Source: Halocaridina rubra
Lineage: Eukaryota > Arthropoda > Malacostraca > Decapoda > Atyidae
DNA length: 64,000 bases
Reading direction: 5' to 3'
Assembly: GCA_037179515.1 (NCBI GenBank)
Contig: JAXCGZ010005695.1
Span: 138,501-202,500, forward strand
This document shows, one piece after another, positions 25,691 through 54,985 of this stretch; position 1 is the stretch's first letter; each line of letters starts with the position of its first letter. Below the pieces are notes generated by a model that saw only the letters and a list, made by a program, of their open reading frames with translations, did no database searches and was not told the DNA's origin. A program made the translations under genes and the position numbers.

Positions 25691-25977
25691 CATCACTGAA
25701 ACAACACAGAAAATAACATTAAAAAGTAACGTTTTAATGACTTTTTGTCGGGTTTTCTTTCACTGAGGGTATAATTTCCTTTTGGATTAGACCTGCTTTA
25801 CTATCTTTACTTTTTAAGCTTTAATTCCCTGAGGTCTCCTTCCTCCTTTGTTTTTGTTTTTTACTCCTGCCTTCTGTCATTGTTACTTTATACACTGACT
25901 TGTGCTTGAGAGGGTGTTCAGGTAAGACCCAAAATATAGCATTATTTTCTGTGTTGTTTCACTAACTCGCTTCATTA

Positions 25978-26045
<68 letters not shown>
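25978..26045 (+). repeat. (TA)n microsatellite
   Basis: Pure TA. Confidence 0.97.
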
Positions 26046-26048
<3 letters not shown>

Positions 26049-26095
26049 TAATTTTTTTTTTTTATTCATGTTTTCACATATGTAATGTGCTTATT

Positions 26096-26264
<169 letters not shown>

Positions 26265-26563
26265 TAGTTCTAAGTCATTTTATTTTCTAATTCTGTCAAT
26301 ACATGTAAATATATTATTGCAAAACTTCCAATTAAAGTACTGAAAGTAAGAGCCTGCGTGCTTTATGGGCGCGCTTAAAAAAAAAAAAAAAAAAAGTGTC
26401 ATTAAGCACCATCATTTCCAAATGCCGCCTTACGTGAACATTCATCATTATGTTTATACATCTAAATATTCTACTCATGTTAATGTCATTTAGATACTTA
26501 TTTGTATATATTTTTGGGCTTTTTAGCGTGGAAGTCGGTAAGGTTGGCAATATTGTCTAAGAG

Positions 26564-26565
<2 letters not shown>

Positions 26566-26638
<73 letters not shown>
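26566..26638 (+). repeat. (CT)n microsatellite
   Basis: About 72 bp of pure CT. Confidence 0.97.
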
Positions 26639-26641
<3 letters not shown>

Positions 26642-26784
26642 AACGTCCCTCTTTTGACGTAATTACCCCAACTTAGAGGTCTTTCGAGTTTTTAATGGAT
26701 TATTTAGGGTTTTTATTATTTAAAGTAGAGTTTTGCTCTATGTAACACTCAATAAAATAATCATAATTTTGCAGTTAAAGTTTA

Positions 26785-26880
26785 TTGAAGATACCGCGGC
26801 AAAGCAGTGGTTAAAACTCTTGACTCGGAAAGTGATAAATGCTTATTCGATCCCACTTCATGGTATTCGCAAAGGTATTC
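26785..26880 (+). mobile_element. tRNA-like SINE head
   Basis: GGCAAAGCAGTGGTTAAAAC (A-box-like) and ATTCGATCCCA (B-box-like) sit at tRNA spacing. The body beyond is short before another SINE in the opposite orientation begins. Confidence 0.45.
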
Positions 26881-26919
26881 TTTATATATAAACTTTATTT
26901 CCATTTTACAATGGGTATT

Positions 26920-27075
26920 CGTCAGCCAGGACAAGCTCCAACCCCCCACTGTGATGTCCACCCACAGCAGTTCCTGCCAGTAAACAGCTTAAACTCTCGG
27001 TCTTGGACGGGGACCGATCTTTCGACCTCGTGAATGCGAAGCCAGCGCGTTACCACTTAGTTCCCCAGCTCTAAC
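26920..27075 (-). mobile_element. tRNA-derived SINE
   Basis: On the minus strand, GGGAACTAAGTGGTAACGCG (A-box-like) and GGTCGAAAGATCGG (B-box-like) are followed by a body with TGGGTGGACATCACAGTGGG. The body is similar in layout to the SINEs at 41.0 and 42.7 kb. Confidence 0.5.
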
Positions 27076-27198
27076 CCACCTAAGTTCACCCCAATCCGGA
27101 TAGGAAGTAATAATGACACAAAACGGAGAACAAGTATTGAAACCTTTTTCTTTTTTAAAAACCTGAAATATGAAAACGGTGGAGCATTATTATTATCA

Positions 27199-27199
27199 T

Positions 27200-27249
<50 letters not shown>
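27199..27249 (+). repeat. (ACT)n microsatellite
   Basis: About 17 ACT units. Confidence 0.95.
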
Positions 27250-27359
27250 ATAAAGTATTTGCATTGGGGGAAAGTATATCCCACATGATATTACATAGAA
27301 AAGTACTACTGGTGTTTTAGAGCTTCTTACCCTACATTTAGGGTAATTCCCCTGTTAGC

Positions 27360-27629
27360 GCCCTCATCCCTCGAACCCGCTGCCGGAGATGGAGGTGGTG
27401 GTTTCGGTGCCTTGGGGTCGGTAGAGGAGGTGGGCTGAAGCAGCAGCAGCAGCAGCAGCTCCGAAGAACAGGGTAGGCACATCAGCCCCACCCACCCGTC
27501 TGACCCCTGTCTTGTGCCTCGGTGTATGTGTGTGTGTGTCTCTATAGAGGAGCAGCAAGGTCTTTGGTTGAATGGGTGAGGGTCACCTGTGGGGCCCCCA
27601 AGTGGTCAGAAACGGTCAAGCTGGAACTC
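27360..27629 (+). promoter_or_regulatory. Presumed GRK 5' UTR and proximal promoter
   Basis: This stretch is clearly more GC-rich than its surroundings and contains an (AGC)n run at 27438-27459 and a short GT repeat at 27526-27539. By position it should be the leader and core promoter of the GRK gene. No TATA box is seen. The frame upstream of the start ATG stays open back to an ATG at 27522, so a longer N-terminus cannot be excluded from sequence alone. Confidence 0.4.
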
Positions 27630-45766
<18,137 letters not shown>

Positions 45767-45971
45767 GTATGTATGGAGTATTTTAAGCTGTTATATACTC
45801 TCCTCTTCCTTAGAATACAGTTAACTCTCTTTATCTGCTGAATTTCTGCCTTATGGAGTTTGTACTTTATTTATATGTAATAGTGTATTACAGACTTATT
45901 ATCCATTAAGAGTGCGCTAAGTCAGATAATCTATGCAATCCTTAACTCATGAGTATTACGCCTAATATAAT

Positions 45972-46190
45972 CTGATATGATATATGTTTACTATTCAGTC
46001 AAATAATATGGAGACCTTTGATAGAGCTCAACGTGGTGTGCTAGGAAGGCATCCACACACTATCCCTTGCTGCCCCCATATTTGGACTAATATTGACTCA
46101 TTAAACGAGGGTTTATTATTCGTTCTAAACAATATCATAATCATATATACCACTTTATATTTTATTTGCTATATAGGTACCATCAAGAGT
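45972..46190 (+). other. Weak candidate for a GRK tail exon
   Basis: A good polypyrimidine tract and acceptor (TGTTTACTATTCAG) at 45998 open a phase-0 frame beginning SNNMETFDRAQRGVLGRHPH then TIPCCPH. The first 90 bases are richer in G+C than their surroundings. The frame then becomes Ile/Tyr-rich and has no similarity that I recognise. It is listed only as a possible exon. Confidence 0.2.
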
Positions 46191-47569
46191 AATGAAAATT
46201 TAACTTGTGTGAAAATTCTCTTAGAAAATAAATCAAGTACTTGTAGGCAATCATGTACTGTATTTATTCTGTTTATAAGGTGCATTTTTATTCTTCAAAA
46301 TGTTTGGAAGAAATTTTGATTTGTTTTATTTACAAAGATTTTTGGAAAACCATAATACTTCACAAAAGATTAATACAAATTTTCACAAACAGCAGTAGTA
46401 GTAGTCATGATATATTTTTCACACAAAAACTAGAACGTGATGGGAATATTTCCAAGAATTTTTTAAAATTGAGGAAGAATATAATGTATTTTTAAAAGAA
46501 AAGTCTGATTACTCATATGAAATAAAGCGCAGTTTTGCTCAAACTTTGAAAGGATATAGCACGTGATTATAGAGAAGGATTAAAAGTCCTTAGGCCTCAT
46601 TAATTTTTTTTTTAATATCAGTGTTAACTAAAAGCGATAGTAAAACTACATTTTCAATGTACAGTACCTTTTTGACTTTTCATGTTTTTTTTAAGTTTTT
46701 TGTTCATTTGTTTGTTTCTAAAGCCGTCTTTTGTCCATGTTACATCACTTCTAACCAAAAGACGTGGAGAATAAAATAATAAAATTTCTACAGCCACAAA
46801 ACCAACATTTCCTTTGGTACCATTTTGAATTAAAGTTACCAATACACGTTTTATTGTTGCTCTGTCCTGTCTGAGATATTTGTATATCAAGTGAGAAACA
46901 GCCTCTTGTCTTAATAGCAATTTTCTCATGAAAAGACAACTGTGAAAAATTAAGCTCTTGATGTTCACTGACTGTCATAGATCTTGTTTCTTGGAGGAAG
47001 CAAGGATGCCATGATAATTAATTCGAATTTTTCTGTACAGTAAAGTTTCTGGAAAACACAATTAATACAGAATATAAACTCCTTAAGTATACTATCACAT
47101 CATCCATAGTTTGTAACATTCAGAGATTTGTTAAGCATGATATAGCAGACAGCACGGAATCGCCTCTCAGGATGCGTTTACCAGTTCGGCCCTTCCTATG
47201 ACACACTTCTCTTCCTCACTTATCTCTAGCCAGGCTCTAGGACATGGACACAATAAAAAAATGCTCTCTCTGTTGGATCTATAACAGACAGTTCGACATT
47301 GTTTTCTAGCAGTGTCAGGATGGCCATTAACATTTAGATAAAGGCTTATTGAATATCAGTTAATTCTTAAACTTCTTAAAGTCATTTAGTTTATACGTTA
47401 CATAGCTATCACAGGGGATCTGAATTATATTTTCCTTCCTTTGTTTTGTCCTATCTCAGCCTTCATTCCCAGCCTATCTAGAGTTGTAATTAATATTCTT
47501 TTAATAGTAATGAGAACTTGACTCTGCAAGAAGAAAATACAAAAGAGGAGATCACAGTCCTCTTGCTTC

Positions 47570-47650
47570 GCCCCAATTAGTCTATTTTATGACATGCAGG
47601 GGAACACGAAGGAGATATCCTTGCCCCCTCCCTCAGGGGAAAAATGAAAT
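47570..47650 (-). repeat. Short interspersed repeat of a decapod-type family (fragment)
   Basis: TTAGTCTATTTTATGACATG followed by CAGGGGAACACG matches the core at 15040-15075. Confidence 0.5.
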
Positions 47651-47845
47651 TATAAATACACACTGGTATTTTTCTTAGTGATGGGCAAGAAAGAGTTCCA
47701 CCTTATATCTCTAGCATTCTGTATGAGCCAGCTAAAGGAGATAAATAAGTGTAAGAAGTTAGCAGTCACTCCCTTCCCCAGTATTTTCTAGCCACTAAAT
47801 CCCTGGCAAAGGAGGCAAGTATTGCAGCTCTGCTACCAAAAGTCT

Positions 47846-47912
47846 TTTGCTACAGTTGTGGCCACCCTGCTGAACTCTGATGGATAGTGTCTTATTTGAA
47901 AAATAAATTATA
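47846..47912 (+). repeat. Dispersed short repeat (CAGTTGTGGCCACCCTG family)
   Basis: TTTTGCTACAGTTGTGGCCA, CCCTGCTGAACTCTGATGG and a TTTGAAAAATAAATTA end, as at 36795 and 54912. Confidence 0.55.
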
Positions 47913-48117
47913 TGGGTCTTTGTTTTATGTAGAGCAACATACTTAATAGTACTCAAACTCTTCATTTACCACATTTCTTAAATAATAATTTCCTATTTCG
48001 TATATTTAGCCGTGATGGTAGCTAGATGGTGTTTATTAATAAATTTCTTTTTCAGTTGTTTAGAAGCGAAGGTAGCTAAATAGTGTTTATTAATAATATT
48101 CTCTTTCTTATGGTTAG

Positions 48118-48135
48118 CGTCAAAGGTAGCTAATC
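48118..48135 (+). repeat. Target-site duplication, left copy
   Basis: CGTCAAAGGTAGCTAATC, identical to 48718-48735. It was part of the tandem array before the insertion. Confidence 0.85.
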
Positions 48136-48717
48136 TTCTTCGTCTACATCTTTTCCCACTTTTATGTGGGGTCGATGTTTCTGGCCAGTGTTCTCCATAT
48201 GTTTCTGTCCCATACCTCATCACCCAACAAACCTTTAGACCTCAGGTCTTCATTGATGCAATCCATCCACCTACGCTTTAGAACAATTTGCAACACTCAC
48301 CCAGTTCCCTTGCCTTATTTCCTTTCCACCTGGTCTCCTGCACACACAGCACTCCAATTCTCCTCCTCTCCATCAGGTCCACCAATTCTCGCCCCTTCCC
48401 AGTCATCGTCCCCACATTAAGAGTGCCCACCCGCAGCACCTCATCTGACACTCCCTCGAGCTTGCCTCTTTAACCCAGCCCGCCCATGACTGGGTAGCCC
48501 TTGGTGTCTTTCCAGAGGGGTCAGGTGAATCCCCAACGCGTCGCCTAAGGGGAATGCCCTAGTATGGTGACTATTCTCGTTATCTGTACTGGCCATATTT
48601 TGGTTTTGGCAAAATTTTTATGGCCGTATGCCCTTCCTGCCGCCAACCCTCCCCATTTACCCAGGCTTGGGACCGGCACCAAGTTGAGGCTGGCTAGCCC
48701 CCCTCAGTGGCTGGGTT
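48136..48717 (-). mobile_element. Internally deleted, both-ended RTE derivative
   Basis: Read on the minus strand it starts with the RTE 5' UTR (GGGGGGCTAGCCAGCCTCAA, TGGGGAGGGTTGGCGGCAGG). It then reads the endonuclease start GTLNVGTMTGKGRELVDLM and VLCVQETRWKGNKARELG. After a junction near 48280 it jumps to the RTE C-terminus (RWMDCINEDLRSKG...) and the 3' end CACATAAAAGTGGGAAAAGA with a short AAG-type tail. RT is entirely missing. Exact 18-bp duplications flank it. It could only have moved using enzymes of a full-length relative. Confidence 0.85.
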
Positions 48718-48735
48718 CGTCAAAGGTAGCTAATC
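48718..48735 (+). repeat. Target-site duplication, right copy
   Basis: CGTCAAAGGTAGCTAATC, identical to 48118-48135. Confidence 0.85.
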
Positions 48736-48956
48736 GATGTTTCTAAATTTTATCTTTCCTGTGTTTAGCTACGAAGCTAGCTGATTGGTGTTTCTTAATA
48801 TTCTCTTTCTTGTATTAAGCGGCGAAGGTAGCAAATTGGTGTTTATTTATAATTTTCTCTTTCTTACATATAGCTGCGAAGATTGCTAATTTGTGTTTAT
48901 TAACGATTTTTTCCTATGTTTAGCGGCGAAGGTAGCTAAATGGTGATTGAGCCATG

Positions 48957-49152
48957 GGACATTCATCATTCTCATCCAGATGCCGGTCATCATCACACTA
49001 TCCGTGTTGTTCAGTCTGCTGAACAGCTGAAGGTTTTAATCAAGCATCCGTGTCTCACTAGGTTCCCAAATGAACATTTACTTCAAAAGTTCAGCAACCT
49101 CATTTCTGAGCTCATGGAAGATGAAGAAGAGGAGAAGTTATCATATTGCTAG
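48957..49152 (+). other. Unassigned open frame after the 53-bp array
   Basis: From 48954 a frame reads PWDIHHSHPDAGHHHTIRVV, QSAEQLKVLIKHPCLTRFPN and ends ELMEDEEEEKLSYC before TAG. Its composition (His-rich start, amphipathic middle, acidic end) is more protein-like than its neighbours. A phase-0 splice from exon 13 to the AG at 48953 would keep it in frame, but two stronger AGs lie upstream, and using the first of these would give a stop after three Arg codons. I do not recognise it as a GRK tail. Its status as an exon is open. Confidence 0.3.
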
Positions 49153-51603
49153 ATAGTAAGGGAAGGAAAGTAAAAGCAATGAAATGGAAGGAAACAAAGA
49201 AGGGTGTACGAAAATAAGTAAGCAACTCCATGTAGAAGGAGAAGCACAAGTCATCACATGTGTTGTTATCTGTATGTCCCCCTCTTGTGCCAAGTGTATG
49301 TAGAAGATTCAGTTCCATGCAAATAGAGGACAGTAACCGCAAACTACATATTCAGAGCCTTACACTGCACACAGTCATAGCATTTAGCGCCCATGTGCTG
49401 TGGCATCAGCGATTCTGAGGAAGTTGGAAGGTCTTAAATCATCACGTATTGTTACGGGGTAGCGTAGATGCGATGTAATGATGATTAATGCGTAACGATA
49501 AGGTAACGTTTTATGCCAAGTCCCTTGTCGAATTAGTCACTCACTGTCCTTAAAATCCCTCATAGTCAATTACAAATGCACGTACTCATAAATGTAGCGA
49601 GTAGACTTTATGTTTTATCTGACAAATCAGTTAATGCTAAGGCATGCAGAGAGAAAGAATGTAAGGGTAAAAATAAAGTTAGAAGACTTATTAATGATTG
49701 CCAAAGCTTAGAATAAGATTATGTCATTCAACGTCAATCCACTTCTGTTGTTAGTCGTCCCACGTAGTTCTTCCTGTGCTAAAGGTTTCGGATTCTTCAA
49801 TATGCGTATTACGGAGAATTCCCATTAAAAAAAGATGGTTTTGGTTCTGAAATGTAGTTTGAGACGGAGTCGTGTTGGACATTACTTGTTTGTCCTCCTA
49901 TCCTTCCGTTACGCAGGCACACAGTTGCAAGATTTCATAAAATGATCCTTCATTAATTAGCATTCATTTTTATTATTACTGTTGTCAAGACAATGTTCAG
50001 CTTTAGCCTGAATGGTATATGTTCTTATATTGACTATTTTTTAGATTTGGAGAGAGATATGTATTATGTGTATTAAAGCATTTCATTGATATTGACAACA
50101 GTTCACATAGAAAAATTGGCAAAGATGTCAAGATTCCAAAAACAAACACAAAAAAGTAGCAGTTGTAAACCTTTGTGACTTGCTTTTTTAACTTTTTATA
50201 TTTGTTTTTCTTTCTCCAAATTCAGTGGAGATTAATGGTCAGTATTTGCCTATTATAAATATAAACTGTATATGTTTCTTTATGGCATTGTAGATATACC
50301 TACAATTCTCTTAAGGTGCAAGAAAAAATGAAAAGTTATATTCTGTATCTTTTACTTTGTCTGTGTTCTAGATTCTAGTACTGCAAAAATGAAAAATTTG
50401 TTCACGTTTGAGCGAGTCAAGTCCTATGTTTCCTAGAGTGTTTACTGGGTATCTTATAAATTCCCTCTTTCAGTGTTATTGTGAATGTTTTATTTTTTTA
50501 TTCTAAAAAATGTTATAAATTTTACTTCTTTTATTAACTTATGCATTACATTATCATATTGTATACTGCATGCGTTATAAAAACACTGGAACAGTTTACC
50601 TCATTAGTGTATTTTTCAGGGCTTCGAATTTTACTCTTCAGTTTTTACTGTCGTTCTTTCTTTCTCGCTTGTAATTCTTTAAGAAAAGCGACAGATTTGT
50701 TGGTTGTCTCCATGTCTGTAAATGAATTAGTTTCAATGCTGATGAAGTTTGATACCAATAACTTTTTATCGCACTGTACATGATATTCCATTATAACACC
50801 TATTTTATTAATAGCTATTATTTAATTATGAATGTAACAATTCTGTTAAAGCTAGCAGGGTGGCAACAATCTATATGAGAGGCAACAGGTCTTCAGCATG
50901 GCCAGCCTTGCATCTCCCCTATCCCTCGTAATTAGCATGGAATATTTTCTTCCACACCTGTAGGAAATACATATTTATTGCGTTTTAGTGAACAGTATCT
51001 TGCTTGTTAGTTTGAAGTTTAATAAGCAATTAAAATCATCATATCATTTGGCTTCTCCCATCAGGGGTTGCCACAGGGAATCATTTGTCTTCATATCACC
51101 CTATCGCCTTCATCCTCCTCTGTCTTACCACACACCCACATGTCCTCACTCAACACATCCATAAACCTCCTCTTTGGCCTACCTTTCTTTAATTAATAAT
51201 TGAAAGTAGTATGTCTATACTCAGTCTATCAAGCACAATATCCAGGAATAAGGTTGTATGGTATTGGATTACAGTAAAACAGTGCACAAAAAGCTGGAAA
51301 TTCACTGCTATAGATATGGAAAAAACTTTTATTTGCAATATAATGGTTAAAAATCCTTATAAGCAATAAGGAAGAAGTGAAATACTTTAGCATTACTCTT
51401 TACCTGTATACCTCTACACTTTACATTAAAACTCTAAAAAAGGACAAAGAATGTTAATATCATAGTGTAGAATTCTAAAGACAATGCACCTCATCATAAT
51501 AATTATTGACATGAAGAAGATGTAAAAAAATTGAAAAATTCTGTCAGTGAAACTCAATATAGAAAGCATAAATACTAATATTGTTTGGTGAACAAAGGAA
51601 TCC

Positions 51604-51726
<123 letters not shown>

Positions 51727-52973
51727 TTTTTTTTTCCCTCTAAATTATTTCTTGTTTTATCTAGTTTTTAACATTCCATAATTTAATTGCTTACTTTATA
51801 CTCTATATTTTACTGGCAGGTCTTCCTATTATAATAATATTCTTCTTTTGTAATAACAATTTCCTTTTTATCTGAAGAAGAAAAGATAATATATGCTGAA
51901 GTGTGTTGAGATCCTTCACAGTTTCCTTTTAATTTTCATAGTCCATTAAAAATTGTATAAGACTCGTTCGATCCTTTTGAAACGTGTGTATATATATATA
52001 TAAATATTTCCTTTGAGGATAATACTGTATCAAGTAGAAGCTAGCAAGGTGGCATAAAAGAAATTCGTAAATGCTGTCATTAGTAACAGGAGAGCAAGCA
52101 GTTGGTTATCCCTGTCATCTTAAGTTTTCTCCTTGTCTCAGACAGAGTACATTGAAGCCCCTCTGCCTCTGTTTATTTGCAAGACATATACACATCTTCG
52201 AATACAAACCTATTTAATCTCAATGACAGTAGAGTCCATTTTTTCTTTTATTTATATTTCCAAGTAAGTTCCCTGCTGGTCGGGTTGAACTTAGAGCAGT
52301 GTGCGTTGATATGAATTGCTGAATCTTTGAAATGTAGACTTTAGTAGAATTCCATTGGCATTGACAAAATAAGAACTCAATGAAGTTTTCTTATAGAACC
52401 GTTGTAGCTAGTGCCAATGACTCGTTTATAGAATTGTGTTTAGTACATTGAGGTTGATACTTTCTTTTTAAGTCTTGTTAAATTTTTTTATCCTTGTCCA
52501 TAGATTGTTTTGAAGTTTAATTTGATGAATTGATGTTCCTTGGATACGGCATATTATAAGGTAGAAGGCATGAGTTATCCGTAGATAAGTATGGCTCCTC
52601 TAACTTTGCTTTTGCCTTGACTAATTTCTTTTGGGGAATTTCATCTCGTTAGAGGTATAGTCAAATTTACAAAGAAAATAAAATATAAATATTAATAAAT
52701 ATTAGGAATTTAAAGGAGAGTAGCTCTAGAGTATTTGGTTGTCCCTTTGTTTCACTCATCATTGATTAAATGGATATTGTTTCAGGAGATGTCTTAGTCT
52801 TCCAAAAAATAATCTTCATGATTATATATTGTTTATTCTAGCTCTTTCCGCATACTATATTATGCAGAATAGACTTTAGTGGTCCACTGCATGACATAAG
52901 AAATTCTAACCCAATAATTAGAATATTTTTGTAATGAACTATTTGCTTTATTATGTAAAATCTCTTTAAATAA

Positions 52974-52975
<2 letters not shown>

Positions 52976-53056
<81 letters not shown>
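52976..53056 (+). repeat. (TA)n microsatellite
   Basis: About 78 bp of pure TA. Confidence 0.97.
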
Positions 53057-53061
<5 letters not shown>

Positions 53062-54423
53062 TTTATTGATTTTAATGGAAATTAACAGATGTCTCCATTG
53101 TCCACTTATCCATTGCTTCATTTTCAGTGACTTTCATTTGACTTTATTTAATTACCAGACTTCACATTAGGTGATGAACAATCTAAGAAGTACTTATAAG
53201 AAGGACTTATAAATTATGAACGCATTACCTATTTATAAGCACAATAAAATACTGTAATAGTAGTAATATGTATATGAATAGCAGCGTCTTTCAGTACTCC
53301 TAGATTGGTAATGTAGTAAAGAGTGAATAATATTCTTAAATTAACCCTTTTAATTATTCACAAATAAAGGGTTTATTTAATATGCTTTTGTTGCCCAGGT
53401 CATATAGGTACATTTTGTGCAGTTAGCATTAATAGCTTAACTGTACTTCTCTCAAATAATTCTCTAACATCACATTCATATATATTCTATTGAGTCTTCT
53501 CTGGAATTAAAACAAACATATAAAGGAATATGATTTTGCACAAAATAGCAAGCAGTATGTTGATATGAAAAAATATTTAGTTATTGATGATACATAGTTC
53601 TTCAAATTCTAAATACAGATTGAAAAAATAAAACACCATAATTATGCTTTTTTGTATTGGCTACCAGTAATTTGCTGAAGAAAATCAAGTCAAAGTAATA
53701 AATGTTGTAATTAATGTGTTTATGAGAAAAACTCCTATTTTTGCAGTACTAGAGTTGCATTTACGTTATAAGTACGTTACGTCTTAGAGTTCACTGAAAG
53801 ATGAGAAATGAATTCTGTGCAAGGCTTTCGGTGACAGGCTATACCATATCAATCTAGAATGAATTTTTGAATTCAATCGACAGTGCATCAATTCATTGAT
53901 TCTTTCATTGGACTCTCATGGAAACTGTTTTGCTTTTGGTCTTATTTTAATAGTTTACTGTTAAATGCTTTAATTATTTTTAATTAATGCATGAGAGGAA
54001 ATTTGTGGACCACATTACTGAACACCTGCATAGTCAGCATGCACAATTTCTCTTGAGTTGTGCAGCAAATAAGATTAAAAAGAAATCCTAAATAATAAAA
54101 AAGTATACCTAAGGCTTTTTCACAAAGGGATTTATATATCAGTGTGTTAGTATATATATATATTTTTTTTTTTTATGTGCAATTTCTGCTTTGTACTTTT
54201 TAATATGTCTTTCTTTAAGGAAGATGTAGGTCTGTCTGTACTGTATATATAATTTTTTTTTTATGGTTACTGTTTCATTATTAGTACTGTACCTCATTAT
54301 GATTGTGGAGATGTAATTTTTGAAGCTCTTTGTGACAATGCCTTTGTTTACCAACCATTTTTCCAGTAACATATATTGTACTGTAGTGTATTTTAATTAT
54401 AATATGTCAGTCACTCATTCTAT

Positions 54424-54722
54424 TTTCTAAAAAGTCTCAAAGAGCTCGTATAAAAGAGGAATGGATAGCGTTTAAAAGAAAATGTATGTGCTCTCTCTAT
54501 CTCCTGATTTGTATTTTGTAGATGCGTAATTCCATGTTAGGGAGATTGGGAAGAGCTCTTTCTCTCTCCTAAAGTGTTTCTAAAAGTCTTCTAAAGTTCT
54601 TATACATGAGGATGGACAGAGTCCAGAAATTGTTGTGTGTGCTCTCTCTATCTCTTACATGATTTGTATTTTATAGACTTGTCATAATTCTATGTTATGG
54701 GAGAGTGGTAAGCTCAAACATA
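54424..54722 (+). repeat. Diverged tandem duplication, period about 153
   Basis: Two copies share AAAGTCT, a GTGCTCTCTCTATCTC block, GATTTGTATTTTGTAGA / GATTTGTATTTTATAGA, TAATTCCATGTTA / TAATTCTATGTTA, and GGGAGA ends. Confidence 0.7.
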
Positions 54723-54911
54723 AGTGGTTGTAATAAGGTCATAGTTTTGGCACTGGGTATTACTGAAGTGGAGGTCAATTACCATACTCTTGACGATTTT
54801 TTTTTTCTAATGGGGGTCCTTCAGCTCTGAAATTATTCTTCATAAGAGGCATTACCAACTTTCTTTCCCCTGCAACTAAGTCTTATTATTTTATTATCCC
54901 TTTAGCTTCTA

Positions 54912-54985
54912 GTCTTTTGTTACAGTTGTGGCTTGGCTGATCTTCTTCAGCAGCACATGACGTATTGTTTGAAAAATGAATTATT
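54912..54985 (+). repeat. Dispersed short repeat (CAGTTGTGGC family)
   Basis: TTGTTACAGTTGTGGCTTGG and a TTGTTTGAAAAATGAATTAT end, as at 47846. A related piece lies at 57228-57290. Confidence 0.5.

Larger units (their letters stand above)
48000..48956 (+). repeat. About 53-bp tandem array with a pyrimidine tract and AG in each unit, split by an insertion
   Basis: Units start near 48003, 48057, 48111, then 48762, 48813, 48866 and 48918. Each reads roughly TTAGCGGCGAAGGTAGCTAA, TGGTGTTTATTAATAA, TTCTCTTTCTT. So each has a pyrimidine-rich tract just before a TAG or AAG, the layout of a 3' splice site. A mobile element at 48136-48717 interrupts the third unit. Confidence 0.8.

Noticed and set aside
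46654..46978. Minus-strand frames of 104 and 75 codons
   Set aside because: They overlap in different frames, have no recognisable motifs, and show no splice or codon evidence.
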